64,000 nt of DNA from Lacimicrobium alkaliphilum (GCF_002591895.1 NZ_NISX01000014.1:54058-118057); one strand, 5' to 3'. Positions 26,453-36,630 are shown, counted from the first letter of the stretch. Numbers and translations: made by a program. The notes: generated by a model from the letters alone, not told the origin.

Positions 26453-28603
26453 ATGCAAGGGAAATCCAAGATTCAGGGCCGAATACTAATCCTGGACGAT
26501 GATCCCCTTACTGCCCAGACTATTGATCGGATCGCCCGGTTTACCGGCATGGAATCCCGGTTCACGACAAATCACCGAACATTTTTTGAGTTGCTGGAGG
26601 GGTGGCAACCCGATGTCATCGCGCTGGATTTGGTGATGCCGGATATGGATGGGGTAGAGATTCTGAGTGAGCTGGCAAAGAAGGGATGTCAGACGGATAT
26701 TATCATTACCAGCGGGGTGGACCAGAAAGTGTTGGAGTCGGCCAAACGGACCGCTGATGACAGTGGCTTGCGCATTTTAGGTTTGTTGGCAAAGCCTTTT
26801 TCCACGGCGCAATTACGGGAGTTGTTAGGCCAGCATAACGCAGCACTTGTAGAGACCTCTGTTACCCGCCCTCCTGCGCCACCGGAAACTGTATCTCCCC
26901 ATCCCTGTCTGAATAAAGAAGCATTGCGTTTGGCAACAGAGCGTGATCAGTTGTGCTACTTCTACCAACCCAAACTGCATTGCAAAACCGGGATGGTATC
27001 CGGGTTCGAAGCCCTCGCTCGTTGGAATCATCCTGAATTTGGCTGGCAGGCACCTTCTCGCTTTATCTCTGAAGCGGAAGAACAGGGAATCATTAACAGC
27101 CTGAGCCGTTATTTGTTTGAACAAGGCATACGTTGGTTTGCGGGGTTGCGTGAGAGAATTGCCACTCAGAGCGTAAAAGCCTGTTCTATGCTGGATTTTG
27201 ACCAACTAACGCTGTCGCTGAATGTATCGGCCCTTTCCCTGTCGGATTTTGATTTGTTCATTGAACTGCGCGACCTGTGTCAGCAATGGCATATCAATAC
27301 AGAACAGGTGATTCTGGAAATTACAGAGTCCTGCGCCATGGAGAATACGGAGAATTCACTGAAAACGTTGACCCGGCTCCGGGTACATGGATTTCAACTC
27401 GCCATCGATGACTTCGGAACGGGTTATTCCTCCATGTTACAGCTCGTCAGAATGCCCTTTAGTGAGTTAAAGATCGACCAGTCCTTTAGCCTCAATGCGC
27501 ATTGCAATGCAGAATCCAGAGCGGTTATCCGCTCAATGGTAGAGCTGAGCAGGAACATTGGCATGAAAGTCGTCGCTGAAGGGATTGAGGAGCAATCCTC
27601 CTGGGAATTTCTGCGTGAGTTGGGTTGTGATATGGTGCAGGGGTTCTTGATTTCACGCCCATTACCTGCTGAACAGGTCTTCTCATGGCTGTTGAAATGG
27701 GTTGAAGACGTGGAGCAAATCCGTGAGTCGGAACTGAATCAGCTAGGTATCGACAATGCACTTGCTCAACGGCGTTTTGATCGCATCACCCATCTTGCCA
27801 GCCGATTACTGAAAAAGCCCATAGCGCTTTTTACTGTTGCAGCCAGTGAAAGAATCTGGGTGAAGTCAGGAATTGGTATCGGCAATGAAGTGTTGTCTGA
27901 GCGGGGTTCATTTTGCAGTGAAATCGTGCGTTCTGGTGCCCCCCTGAGCCAGGAAGATGCCAGTCTGGATAGCAGATTCAGCCAGTCTGAATTGGTCACG
28001 GAGCATGGTGTGAGAGGCTATGCTGGTGTGCCTGTGCATTCACCTAAGGGCTTTGTTGTTGGCACGTTGTGCGTAATGGCGACAACTGTATTCAGTCTGG
28101 ATGCCGCGCAGCGAACGAAACTGACGATGCTCGCTGCGATGCTCGAAGTCGAGTTGTCCGAACAGGACAACAATGCAAGGCAACAACAGTCGGGCTTACT
28201 AAAGTGGGAGCTGTTTTTCCATCGGGCACAATCGACACTTGAGTTATGCCAGCAATGCAACTTGTCTTTTGCTCTGGTTGATTTCAGCATAAAAGCCCCC
28301 GTTGTTGAGGATAACAACACAAAGGCTATGGCGGAATGCGTCAGGGACTGGCTTTCGGGGTATTGTCGTGATTCAGATCTGCTCGGGCAACTGGGCGAGT
28401 ATGAATGGATTTTATTGAGTGTGGAGCATTATCAGCAATCCGCTGATGCGGTGAGTGAAAGGCTGCAAAACAGGTTCCGGCAATACACTGAGCAAGTGCC
28501 TTTTACCGGAACCTTAAGGCTTGGGGTCGCCACAGAGGCAGACTGCAGCAATTATCGACTCGATCAGATTGTAGGTATTGCGCGACAACGGCTGCCAACC
28601 TGA
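26453..28603 (+). CDS. REC-EAL-GAF protein with degenerate GGDEF tail
   Basis: 716 residues. The receiver domain (10-125) has phospho-Asp59 in ALDLVMPDMDG. The EAL phosphodiesterase domain (about 155-400) keeps EAL in FEALARW, the Glu of ITE, DDFGTGYSS, KID and EGIEE, so cyclic-di-GMP hydrolysis is expected. A GAF-like domain follows (about 440-575). The last 130 residues look like a GGDEF fold whose signature is GEYEW instead of GGDEF, so cyclase activity should be lost. Phosphorylation from the adjacent hybrid kinase could control the enzyme, which is inference from gene order. Confidence 0.85.
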   Translation: MQGKSKIQGRILILDDDPLTAQTIDRIARFTGMESRFTTNHRTFFELLEGWQPDVIALDLVMPDMDGVEILSELAKKGCQTDIIITSGVDQKVLESAKRTADDSGLRILGLLAKPFSTAQLRELLGQHNAALVETSVTRPPAPPETVSPHPCLNKEALRLATERDQLCYFYQPKLHCKTGMVSGFEALARWNHPEFGWQAPSRFISEAEEQGIINSLSRYLFEQGIRWFAGLRERIATQSVKACSMLDFDQLTLSLNVSALSLSDFDLFIELRDLCQQWHINTEQVILEITESCAMENTENSLKTLTRLRVHGFQLAIDDFGTGYSSMLQLVRMPFSELKIDQSFSLNAHCNAESRAVIRSMVELSRNIGMKVVAEGIEEQSSWEFLRELGCDMVQGFLISRPLPAEQVFSWLLKWVEDVEQIRESELNQLGIDNALAQRRFDRITHLASRLLKKPIALFTVAASERIWVKSGIGIGNEVLSERGSFCSEIVRSGAPLSQEDASLDSRFSQSELVTEHGVRGYAGVPVHSPKGFVVGTLCVMATTVFSLDAAQRTKLTMLAAMLEVELSEQDNNARQQQSGLLKWELFFHRAQSTLELCQQCNLSFALVDFSIKAPVVEDNNTKAMAECVRDWLSGYCRDSDLLGQLGEYEWILLSVEHYQQSADAVSERLQNRFRQYTEQVPFTGTLRLGVATEADCSNYRLDQIVGIARQRLPT

Positions 28604-28634
28604 CTGTGCCATCATGATCACAACTATACGGCAG

Positions 28635-29063
28635 TTATCGGGCCTGGTAGATAATATCCTCCTTCAATGGCGCTAACGCTGCCAGAATACGGTTTTCCTG
28701 CTCAAAACTCAGACCAATCAGGCGCATGGCTTGTTGAACATGCTCCACAAGCCGGTAAAACTCGGCTTCGGTCACATTTCGCTCCTGATGGGATTCGCGC
28801 ATTCCTTTACCGGTATATTCACAAGGACCGCCAATCAGTGCACAGGTTTGTTCGGTGAGCATTTTGCGCAGATGCGACTTCGGTACCCCTTCAAAGTGAG
28901 GACCAAGCACCGGATCGTTATAAATGCGGTTAATGGACAGGCCAAAGACTTTTGATAAGGTCTCAGAGCCGCCGATTTCCTCATACAGGCCAGGCTCAGG
29001 TTTGCCGGCACAGCCTGCCAGCAGCGTTACAATCAGGATTAAGGAAGTGCGAAGGTATTTCAT
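28635..29063 (-). CDS. Truncated haemoglobin lipoprotein
   Basis: 142 residues. A lipoprotein signal (LLAGC, lipid Cys near residue 18) precedes a group-I-like truncated globin: LYEEIGG start, a B/E-helix region, KGMRESH carrying the proximal His, and a C-terminal helix. Truncated globins bind O2 or NO and are usually cytoplasmic, so export as a lipoprotein is notable though known in related marine bacteria. The start overlaps the stop of the DUF3034 gene by 4 bases (ATGA), so the two are translated together. Confidence 0.85.
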   Translation of the reverse strand: MKYLRTSLILIVTLLAGCAGKPEPGLYEEIGGSETLSKVFGLSINRIYNDPVLGPHFEGVPKSHLRKMLTEQTCALIGGPCEYTGKGMRESHQERNVTEAEFYRLVEHVQQAMRLIGLSFEQENRILAALAPLKEDIIYQAR

Positions 29064-30010
29064 AAATTCACCGTTGCAGACAGATAAAGGCCACTGGCCT
29101 TTTGGTCAAATGGAAGGTTGCCGAGGTCTACATAAGCGGCGGTTAAAGACCAGTGCTTATTCGGGAAGTAGGCAATAAACAGATCCGTTACGGTTTTCTC
29201 CTCAGCCAGCCCACCGAGGCGATTGGTCTGAGTGCGCCATTCTATACCGACGGCGGTAGAAGGCGACGGCAATAACGCGACAGACCCTTCCCATTCCAGT
29301 TCATAGCCATCATCAGCGGCCGATTCGAAACCGAGCAAACCAAAGGTGTTGGCCTTTGTCATTCTGGCTGTCACGTTGGCCAGCACATTATTGCCCCAGG
29401 CACCGCCAAGCCAGAGTTTACTGGCAGAAACATAAAAATCCGTGCCGGCGTCTTCGGTGGCGCCCAATAACTGGGGAACACCCGTGTCAGGAAGAGGAAC
29501 TGAGCCATCAGAAAGTGGCAGCGACGTGTCGAAATCCCGGTTTTTCTTATATTGGGCACCTACCGAGACCTGAGGCCAGGGACTGTTCTGGTCGAAAACC
29601 GCATCCCCGAAGACTTTTACCTTCAGGCCGATGATATCCTGTTCAATATCGGTGCCCGGCGCAGTATTGACAGCGCCATCGGTTAACAGGTTGAATACGT
29701 TGCTGACAATACCGGATTCCACCTTGAGGTTCTGGCGCTGCACTGACAACTCCACCCTGTCGTAAAATCCTATTGCAGCACCAACGGTGCGTAACTGGTA
29801 TTCCCCCAAATCTAATTGTTGTAGTGCGCCAGTGCCGTGAATTTCTTCTTTGGAGCCATAACCGGCAATCATGGCCCAGGGAGTGATTCCGCCACCAGCG
29901 GTTCCCTCAAAGCTGGTGATGCCGCCAGTGGCGACCAGCGAACTGCCAGTGGCGAGGGCCAACGGGCTCAGGCTGGTCAGGCTCAGGCAGAAAAACAGTT
30001 TTTTTATCAT
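29060..30010 (-). CDS. DUF3034 outer-membrane-like protein
   Basis: 316 residues with a signal peptide (MIKKLFFCLSLTSLSPLALA). The mature sequence alternates short amphipathic strands (SVGAQYKK, NVLANVTARMT, WSLTAAYVDLG) and ends with aromatic and hydrophobic residues in strand pattern, as in beta-barrels. The GGITPWAMIAGYGS segment near the N-terminus is the DUF3034 hallmark. Its function is unknown. It is the first gene of a two-gene operon with the globin lipoprotein, divergent from the REC-CheC gene with a 298-bp gap. Confidence 0.75.
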   Translation of the reverse strand: MIKKLFFCLSLTSLSPLALATGSSLVATGGITSFEGTAGGGITPWAMIAGYGSKEEIHGTGALQQLDLGEYQLRTVGAAIGFYDRVELSVQRQNLKVESGIVSNVFNLLTDGAVNTAPGTDIEQDIIGLKVKVFGDAVFDQNSPWPQVSVGAQYKKNRDFDTSLPLSDGSVPLPDTGVPQLLGATEDAGTDFYVSASKLWLGGAWGNNVLANVTARMTKANTFGLLGFESAADDGYELEWEGSVALLPSPSTAVGIEWRTQTNRLGGLAEEKTVTDLFIAYFPNKHWSLTAAYVDLGNLPFDQKASGLYLSATVNL

Positions 30011-30308
30011 AGCGTTACTCTATCCGGGGACGAGATTCCAGTATGGCGAGGTTTTTAATCAGATTCCAGCCCTGAGCGGGTAGCTGTGGGCACAGAAATA
30101 TAAGTTTATTGCTCTGCAGGCATTGGTAAAAGCGAATTTTCTTGCTATCAATAGGTAGTATGGATGTGTTTCTGAAGGTTCGTTTTGAGCGTCATCATGC
30201 ATATTGTGACGGAATGCGGCTCCGAAGTTGTCAGAGCATAATTCAACAACACTGTGGTTTTGCCGATAAGGCAAAGGTGACATCGCTTATTACAGGCCGG
30301 CCAAAAAT

Positions 30309-31304
30309 ATGTATTCAGTTTTGATTTGTGATGATTCCCTGGTGGCGCGCAAACAAGTGGCTAAGTGCCTGCCGGAAGACTGGGATGTGTCCGTGCATTT
30401 TGCCAAACATGGCGAGGAAGCCATAGCCGCGCTAAAGGAAGGCAAAGGGCAGTTACTGCTGCTGGATCTGAATATGCCGGTGATGGATGGCTATCAGGTT
30501 CTTGAGGCCATTCAGACGCAGGGCCTGAAAACGACAGTTATCGTAATCTCCGGTGATATTCAGCCCGAGGCCCATCAGCGGGTCAAGCGTCTTGGGGCTC
30601 TAGATTTTATTGAAAAACCGGTGAGCCCGGGTTCCTTTGAGAAGTTGCTGCTCAGGCACCGGATTATGCACGGCCAGATAGAGGAAGACAGGCCGGAGCT
30701 GGCTAATCTGGATCCTGATATCAGAGACATATATCAGGAAATCACCAATATCGCGATGGGGCAGGCCGGTGATCACTTAGCCCGGATTCTCAATGTTTTT
30801 GTTAAACTGCCTATCCCAAATGTTAATCTGATTGAAGCCTCTGAACTGCACATGATGCTGCAGGATATCGAAGACAAAGACACCGTGTCCGGTATCTGTC
30901 AGGGCTTTGTCGGGCCGGGGATTTGTGGTGAAGCACTGTTTATTCTCAGCGACTCCAGCTTTAACGATGTGGCAAAGATTCTCAACATCTCAGAAGAAGT
31001 GGATGATCAGGTTCAGCTGGAACTGTTAATGGATGCAGCCAATATTCTTATCGGAACCTGCCTTAACGGGCTGGCCAGCCAGTTAGATATGCATTTCAGT
31101 CAGGGCCACCCGGAAGTGCTGGGCCAGCACAGGAATATCACCGAACTGATTAACATCAACAAGACACGTTGGCGCCGGACACTGGCAATTGAGCTCAGTT
31201 ATGGCCTTGAAGGCTATCAGGTGCACTGTGATCTGGTCTTGCTGGTTACCGAAGAGTCCATGGAAACCATGAATAACAAACTCTCACATTTGTTGGAGGA
31301 TTAG
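30309..31304 (+). CDS. REC-CheC chemotaxis-type response regulator
   Basis: 331 residues. The N-terminal receiver (1-120) has Asp8/Asp9, phospho-Asp53 in LLDLNMPVMDG and the Lys in FIEKPV. The C-terminal 190 residues are CheC/CheX-like (ITNIAMGQAGDHLARIL, then LMDAANILIGTCLNGLASQL with the paired E/D-xxN pattern). CheC-family proteins dephosphorylate CheY-P, so this may be a phosphorylation-controlled phosphatase. A PAS gene follows after one base, suggesting a joint signalling unit. Confidence 0.85.
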   Translation: MYSVLICDDSLVARKQVAKCLPEDWDVSVHFAKHGEEAIAALKEGKGQLLLLDLNMPVMDGYQVLEAIQTQGLKTTVIVISGDIQPEAHQRVKRLGALDFIEKPVSPGSFEKLLLRHRIMHGQIEEDRPELANLDPDIRDIYQEITNIAMGQAGDHLARILNVFVKLPIPNVNLIEASELHMMLQDIEDKDTVSGICQGFVGPGICGEALFILSDSSFNDVAKILNISEEVDDQVQLELLMDAANILIGTCLNGLASQLDMHFSQGHPEVLGQHRNITELININKTRWRRTLAIELSYGLEGYQVHCDLVLLVTEESMETMNNKLSHLLED

Positions 31305-31305
31305 C

Positions 31306-31809
31306 ATGACCGATGAAGCACTGAACGATCTGACAGAGTTTCACTGGATGATGGACATGTTACAAACTGTCGATGTGGGCTTGGTGGTGCTGAACAGGGA
31401 ATTTGAAGTTAACCTCTGGAACGGTTTTATGGAGAGTCACTCAGGGCTGTTGCCCAGTCAGGTAAGGGGCAAGTCATTATTCAGCCTGTTTTCAGAAGTC
31501 AATGAAGTGTGGTTCCGAAACAAAGCCCGGCCCGTATTTGAGCTGAAAAACCGTGCCTTTATCATCTGGGAACAGCGACCCTATTTGTTGAAGTTTCCTA
31601 ATTACCGGCCTATCACGGGCACGGAAGATTTCATGTACCAGAATATTACTCTCTCACCTTTGATCAGTACCACGGGCAAGGTAGACAACATTTGCATGAT
31701 GATTTATGACGTCACCGATGTGGCCGTGGGTAAAAAAATGCTGGAGTCGACGCAGGTGATCTTAAGCGAGCTGAATGAAAAAGCGGCCGAGACCCCTTCT
31801 GGTGTCTGA
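31306..31809 (+). CDS. Stand-alone PAS-domain protein
   Basis: 167 residues consisting mostly of one PAS domain (about 15-145; DVGLVVLNREFEVNLWNGFME start, SPLISTTGKVDNICMMIYDVTD end), with a short C-terminal helix and no output domain. A GGAGG site lies within the 3' end of the preceding REC-CheC gene, so translation is coupled. It probably senses a small molecule or redox state, or docks onto the REC-CheC protein or a kinase. Confidence 0.8.
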   Translation: MTDEALNDLTEFHWMMDMLQTVDVGLVVLNREFEVNLWNGFMESHSGLLPSQVRGKSLFSLFSEVNEVWFRNKARPVFELKNRAFIIWEQRPYLLKFPNYRPITGTEDFMYQNITLSPLISTTGKVDNICMMIYDVTDVAVGKKMLESTQVILSELNEKAAETPSGV

Positions 31810-32092
31810 AACTGGCTGTGCTTTTGTGGTGCTTTTCCCGCGCAGCGATAAGCCGTTGTTGAATAGGGTACAATGTCGCAGTGGGGGCTCAGAATATCCG
31901 CAGAGCCTTTTCGTTGCTGCACGCTCAGGTGCAGATGCAGTGTAACCTGTTTTTCGTTGCACTGGTCTGTCAGCCCTTTGCCATATTCCACGCCGGTAGC
32001 ACAATATCAACCGACGTTAATCATCCGGGCAGACTGTAAGACTGAAGGATATCATTCAGGTTATCAGGGTTACCGGGATACTTTGAGGGTGT

Positions 32093-32869
32093 ATGTTGAG
32101 AGCCTTGGTTACATTTATTTTGTTATTGCTGGCACAACCGGTTCAATCGGCGTTTATGTGCGAGGCGGATCTGCAGTTCGGATTAGTGGTGAACGAACGG
32201 CATATTCGTGTGATTGAAGATACCCGCACCTTGTATCAGATTAATGGTACCGATCAATTGATTGTGCACGGCGAATGGCTTGAGCTGAATTCTGAGGCGC
32301 AGAAGCAGCTGAAGGAACTGGCAGAAGGGTTGCGCTATGCGGTTCCCAAAGTGATCCTGCTGGCCAGTGAGGGGGTCGATCTGGCTATCGGCACCATTGA
32401 TCATGTGTATGTTGGGCTGGTGGGCAGTGAGCATGACAGTTATCAGCGTCTTCAGGATGCCTTGTGGCGCGTACGCACCAAAGTGAAAACGAAATTTATC
32501 CGTGCCAGCAACAACTATTATATCGGCCCCCGCAGTCTGGAAAATGTGGATGAGCTGATGGATCCGGAACTGGAGCAGGAAATAGAGCAGGCGCTGGGTA
32601 CATCGGTTGGTGGCATTCTGACTGCCATTGGTGGCCTGGCATCAGAAGGAGATACCAGTCTCGAGCGCAAGATGGAAGACCTGTCTACCCGTTTGGAAAC
32701 CATGGGCGCGGAAATTGAGCGCCGGGTGGCGCCACAGGCCGATACCTTGCGTAAAAAAGCGGAATGGTTCTGTAATGAAATCAAGCGCCTCGACGGTATA
32801 GAAGAAGCACTGCGTGAGCAGGTTCCTGAGTTACAGGCCTACAATCTTATTGTCACCGGCGGCGCTTAA
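32093..32869 (+). CDS. YggN-like (DUF2884) periplasmic protein
   Basis: 258 residues with a signal peptide (MLRALVTFILLLLAQPVQSA). The body matches the DUF2884/YggN family: an early strand-rich part with LYQINGTDQLIVHGEWLELN and a long C-terminal helical region (LERKMEDLSTRLETMGAEIE). E. coli YggN is of similar length and unknown function. It stands alone, and the start ATG has only a weak ribosome site. Confidence 0.75.
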   Translation: MLRALVTFILLLLAQPVQSAFMCEADLQFGLVVNERHIRVIEDTRTLYQINGTDQLIVHGEWLELNSEAQKQLKELAEGLRYAVPKVILLASEGVDLAIGTIDHVYVGLVGSEHDSYQRLQDALWRVRTKVKTKFIRASNNYYIGPRSLENVDELMDPELEQEIEQALGTSVGGILTAIGGLASEGDTSLERKMEDLSTRLETMGAEIERRVAPQADTLRKKAEWFCNEIKRLDGIEEALREQVPELQAYNLIVTGGA

Positions 32870-32990
32870 GAAAACCCCGCTCAGGCCGTTAATAATATTG
32901 TTATTTGGATGATTTACATCATGTTTTAATTGTACGGTGTTGAGGTACTATGTTTACCCTACAATCAGTGTCCGTTGCGCGGGAGAAACT

Positions 32991-34199
32991 ATGTTCAGGG
33001 ATCTTTACCTTTTTGTTGAGAAAACCTTCTTTGCCACCCTTACCCGCAAGATTATTGGTAATGTAACCTTTCTTTTTATGTTCCAGGTGTTAACGCTCTG
33101 GCTGGCTTTTTCTGACGCTGCCTGGACCGAGTCTGCGACGGTACTGATGACGCTGACCATTGTTAGTGTAATAGCTTTTTTGTTTACGCTTTTTTACCTT
33201 ATTTACCTGATTGTTCGCCCGGTCAGGGCCATGGTGCAGAATCTGGATGAAATCAACCACAAACAGGGTGACCTGGGCGGCAGACTGCCGGCTTTTACCT
33301 ATGATGAATTCAGGCAATTGTCCGAGGGTTACAATACCTTTGTCAGCAATCTTTCTACGTTGCTCAAAGACATCAGTGCGCATGCCTGCGAGGCCAGTGA
33401 AAAGAATCAGGCGGTTCTGGCAAAGGTGAATAATACCTCTGCCAACGCCGCCAGTCAGGACAGTATCAGCGATGAGATTTTTGCCTCCAGTCAGCAGGTG
33501 AATGACGAAATTCAGGCCATCGTCAGTAAAACCGATGAGGTGGCCCATTCCACCAAGGAAAACCTCAGTGCTGCCGCTACCTCAACCCGCAAGCTAACAG
33601 TTCTGTCAAAAGACATTGGTAATATTGATGAATTACTGCGGGACTTTGACAAGACAGTCAGCGGCCTGAAGGACAATGCGTCGAGTATTCGCGATATTCT
33701 TAAAATGGTGCAGGATTTTTCCGACCAGACTAATTTACTTGCGCTGAATGCGGCCATCGAAGCTGCCCGGGCCGGTGAGGCAGGGCGTGGTTTTGCGGTG
33801 GTGGCGGATGAAGTCCGCACGCTGTCTGTTAAGGTGAATGAAGCGACGGGCCAAATCAGCAACTTTATTAACCAGATGGAAACCCTGGTGCAGGATACAC
33901 AACAGGAGTCAGCAAAGCTGACGGAGATGGCCGGGCAGGCGCAGCAGGATATTGCCACCACCAGCGAGCGTTTCGAAGACATGGTGCAGCAACTGCAGGC
34001 CGATAACCAGCGCCTGGTGTCTATTGGCGAGTCGGTACATTCTCTTAAACATACCTATGATCAGGCCCATACATCAGTGGCCCGTATTTCTGAACTGGGC
34101 GCTGAGATCCGCACTGATATGCAGCAGGTGGAAGCGGATATCCGGGAGCTGACCGTAGAGACTCAGACTACCCAAAAACAACTGCAGCGCTTCTTGTAA
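32991..34199 (+). CDS. Methyl-accepting chemotaxis protein with minimal periplasmic part
   Basis: 402 residues. Two membrane helices (about 22-41 and 51-77) are separated by only about ten residues, so there is no periplasmic ligand domain. A HAMP domain follows ([13 protein letters not shown]), then a cytoplasmic signalling coiled coil with the conserved tip [20 protein letters not shown]. It may sense the membrane state or energy signals, or act with another sensor. The ATG at 32991 follows GGGAGAA; an in-frame start 18 codons upstream lacks a site and would disturb the first helix. Confidence 0.9.
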   Translation: MFRDLYLFVEKTFFATLTRKIIGNVTFLFMFQVLTLWLAFSDAAWTESATVLMTLTIVSVIAFLFTLFYLIYLIVRPVRAMVQNLDEINHKQGDLGGRLPAFTYDEFRQLSEGYNTFVSNLSTLLKDISAHACEASEKNQAVLAKVNNTSANAASQDSISDEIFASSQQVNDEIQAIVSKTDEVAHSTKENLSAAATSTRKLTVLSKDIGNIDELLRDFDKTVSGLKDNASSIRDILKMVQDFSDQTNLLALNAAIEAARAGEAGRGFAVVADEVRTLSVKVNEATGQISNFINQMETLVQDTQQESAKLTEMAGQAQQDIATTSERFEDMVQQLQADNQRLVSIGESVHSLKHTYDQAHTSVARISELGAEIRTDMQQVEADIRELTVETQTTQKQLQRFL

Positions 34200-34224
34200 T
34201 ACCAATTATCTATGCGGATTGGTA
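34200..34224. repeat. Short palindrome after the MCP gene
   Basis: TACCAAT (34200-34206) and ATTGGTA (34218-34224) form a 7-bp stem with an 11-base loop directly after the MCP stop. It may be a REP-like repeat or a weak terminator; no T-run follows. Confidence 0.4.
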
Positions 34225-34288
34225 TAAATCAGGTCAGCAATGATAGCGATAAAGGCGAACAACATAGAGATGATTCCTTACGCGATTG

Positions 34289-35422
34289 TTATTTAGTGCT
34301 GTCTGAAGCCTCGCTGGCCTGTTCCTGCTTATCCTGCCATTCTTCCAGTTCAGGTTCACCCCTGAGGTCTGAGGGATCGAACCCCGGGTTGAACTCACGA
34401 ATAAAAATCTCCCAGAATGTCAGGAACAGCGCGGCGATCAGCGGGCCGATAACAAAGCCATTGATGCCGAACAAGCTGAATCCGCCAAGCGTCGACAGCA
34501 GCACCACATAATCCGGCAGCTTGGTGTCACGGCCGACCAGAATGGGTCGCAGGATATTGTCTACCAGTCCGATAACAACGGCGCCGAAAGCAGTGAGTAT
34601 GGCTGCGTCCACCCACTCACCGATGGCAAACAGATAGATAGCCACCGGCGCCCAGATAAGACCGGCGCCCACCACAGGGATCAGCGACAGCACTGTCATA
34701 ACCACGCCCCAGAGGATTGGCCCGGGGATGTCGAGTATCCAGAATATCAGTCCGCCGAGGGTGCCCTGGGCAATAGCCACCACCAGATTGCCTTTCACGG
34801 TGGCCCGGGTGACCTCAGAGAACTTATCAAACAACTGGTGTTCCCGCTCATCCCCCATTGGCAATGCCCGCACCAGCAGCATCACCAGTTTCGGGCCGTC
34901 ACGCAGAAAAAAGAAGGTGACATACAGTAGTAAACCGATATTCAGGAACAGGGTCATGGTGCCCTGACCCAGCTGCACCGCGTTCTCTGCTATCCAGCGG
35001 CTGGAAGAGACGGCGCTATCGGCCAGCAGGCTTTTAAATTTTTCAAGATCGATACCGAAACGACCGAGAAAGTCCTGTACCGCCGGAAAGGCGGTTTTGA
35101 GCTGTTCCACATAGGTGCCGGGATCGAGATCGCCGTCCTGCAGTTTCTGGTAGATTTTGGCGCCTTCCTGAAAAAATGAAGCGGCCACGAACAGAGTAGG
35201 CACAATCACCATTATGGCGCAGATGAGCAGGGTTGTCAGAGCTGCCAGGTTACGACGCCCCGACCAACGCTCTGTCAGATAATGGTGCAGGGGATAGAAC
35301 ATAATAGCAATCACGCAGGACCAGAACAGGGCGCCAAAGAATGGCTTGAGCAAATAACCAAACAGCCCGGTGATAAGCAGCAGTAATAGCAGAAATGAGC
35401 GCTGTTCCAGTTTTTCCTGCAT
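34289..35422 (-). CDS. AI-2E-family (PerM-like) membrane transporter
   Basis: 377 residues with about eight hydrophobic segments and the family's central amphipathic region plus conserved C-terminal part (GVVMTVLSLIPVVGAGLIWAP, LVDNILRPILVGRDTKLPD). These proteins include the autoinducer-2 exporter TqsA and PerM; the substrate here is unknown. The C-terminal 30 residues are acidic (DLRGEPELEEW) and cytoplasmic. It lies on the minus strand ahead of, and probably separately transcribed from, hemW. Confidence 0.88.
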   Translation of the reverse strand: MQEKLEQRSFLLLLLLITGLFGYLLKPFFGALFWSCVIAIMFYPLHHYLTERWSGRRNLAALTTLLICAIMVIVPTLFVAASFFQEGAKIYQKLQDGDLDPGTYVEQLKTAFPAVQDFLGRFGIDLEKFKSLLADSAVSSSRWIAENAVQLGQGTMTLFLNIGLLLYVTFFFLRDGPKLVMLLVRALPMGDEREHQLFDKFSEVTRATVKGNLVVAIAQGTLGGLIFWILDIPGPILWGVVMTVLSLIPVVGAGLIWAPVAIYLFAIGEWVDAAILTAFGAVVIGLVDNILRPILVGRDTKLPDYVVLLSTLGGFSLFGINGFVIGPLIAALFLTFWEIFIREFNPGFDPSDLRGEPELEEWQDKQEQASEASDSTK

Positions 35423-35472
35423 AGTTTTTCCCTTTTTATTCAGCCCCAGGTCAGTATGGCAGGGCGGTAAAA

Positions 35473-36630
35473 TTAAACCAGTTTCTCCAGCAAGTTGTTC
35501 AGATACCGTTTGCCCGACTCTGTTAATTGCCAGCTTTGTGGGGTTTCATTGATAAGCCCGGCATCGATGGCACCGGTCAGTTTTCCGGCAAGTCCGAATT
35601 CGGCGATCTGCAGGCCGGTATAGCGCTCGTAGTCCTGCTTTGGGCAGGGCTCCAGGAGGCGCAGACGATTCATAAAAAACTCAAAAGGCCGGTCGGCTCT
35701 GACGACATTATGACTCTGGAAAAGGTAGGGCTTGCTCAGGTCCATATAGCCCTTGGGATGTTTGACCTTAACCGTGCGCAGGATCTGATTTGCGCCAGCA
35801 TCGGTAATCTTGCCGTGAGCGCCACAGCCAATACCCAGATAATCCCCAAAACGCCAGTAATTTAGGTTGTGCTGACACTGGTGCCCGGGCTGGCTATAGC
35901 CAGAGATTTCGTATTGATGGTATCCCGCTTGTTCAAGTAGTGTATGGCCTTGTTGCTGGATGTCCCAGAGTACATCATCATCGGGTAATACCGGCGGCTT
36001 TGACGCAAACAGGGTATTGGGCTCGATGGTCAGCTGGTACCAGGAAAGGTGTGGGGGCAGCTGCCCGATCGCACGACGAAGGTCCGACAGAGCATCATCT
36101 ACAGATTGATCCGGTAAGCCATGCATCAGATCCAGATTAAAACTGCTGAGCCCGGCATTGTGGGCATAGCCCGCTGCCCGGCTGGCCTGTTCGGCGTTAT
36201 GAATACGCCCCAGGGCCTTAAGCTTATCCTGCCCAAAGCTCTGCACACCGATGGAAATGCGGTTGACTCCGGCCTGACGAAATGCCGCAAATTTCTCGCT
36301 TTCCACCGTGCCCGGGTTGGCCTCAAGGGTAATTTCTGCGTCATCTGCCAGGTTAACCCGCTCACCCACGCCGGTGAGAATGCGTTCAATGCCTTTGGCA
36401 CTGAACAGGCTGGGTGTGCCGCCACCAAAAAAAACAGAGCTTATGGGGCGGTCGCCCACCAACATTGCATCTGTGGCTAAATCATCCAGCAGATGGCTGA
36501 TATATTCCGATTCGGGCAGCGGCGTTTTCTGACCATGGGAGTTAAAGTCGCAATAGGGGCACTTTTGTACGCACCAGGGAATATGGATGTACAGCGCCAG
36601 TGGCGGAGTTTGCAAAGCCGATTCAGCCAA
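35473..36630 (-). CDS. hemW: Radical SAM haem chaperone HemW
   Basis: 385 residues. The radical-SAM cluster motif CxxxCxxC is present ([11 protein letters not shown], near residues 20-30), followed by [10 protein letters not shown] and SIGVQSFG, as in HemW, formerly annotated as an oxygen-independent coproporphyrinogen oxidase. HemW transfers haem rather than oxidising coproporphyrinogen, and the length fits HemW rather than HemN. The start overlaps the end of rdgB by 8 bases on the same strand, the conserved rdgB-hemW order of Gammaproteobacteria. Confidence 0.93.
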   Translation of the reverse strand: MAESALQTPPLALYIHIPWCVQKCPYCDFNSHGQKTPLPESEYISHLLDDLATDAMLVGDRPISSVFFGGGTPSLFSAKGIERILTGVGERVNLADDAEITLEANPGTVESEKFAAFRQAGVNRISIGVQSFGQDKLKALGRIHNAEQASRAAGYAHNAGLSSFNLDLMHGLPDQSVDDALSDLRRAIGQLPPHLSWYQLTIEPNTLFASKPPVLPDDDVLWDIQQQGHTLLEQAGYHQYEISGYSQPGHQCQHNLNYWRFGDYLGIGCGAHGKITDAGANQILRTVKVKHPKGYMDLSKPYLFQSHNVVRADRPFEFFMNRLRLLEPCPKQDYERYTGLQIAEFGLAGKLTGAIDAGLINETPQSWQLTESGKRYLNNLLEKLV

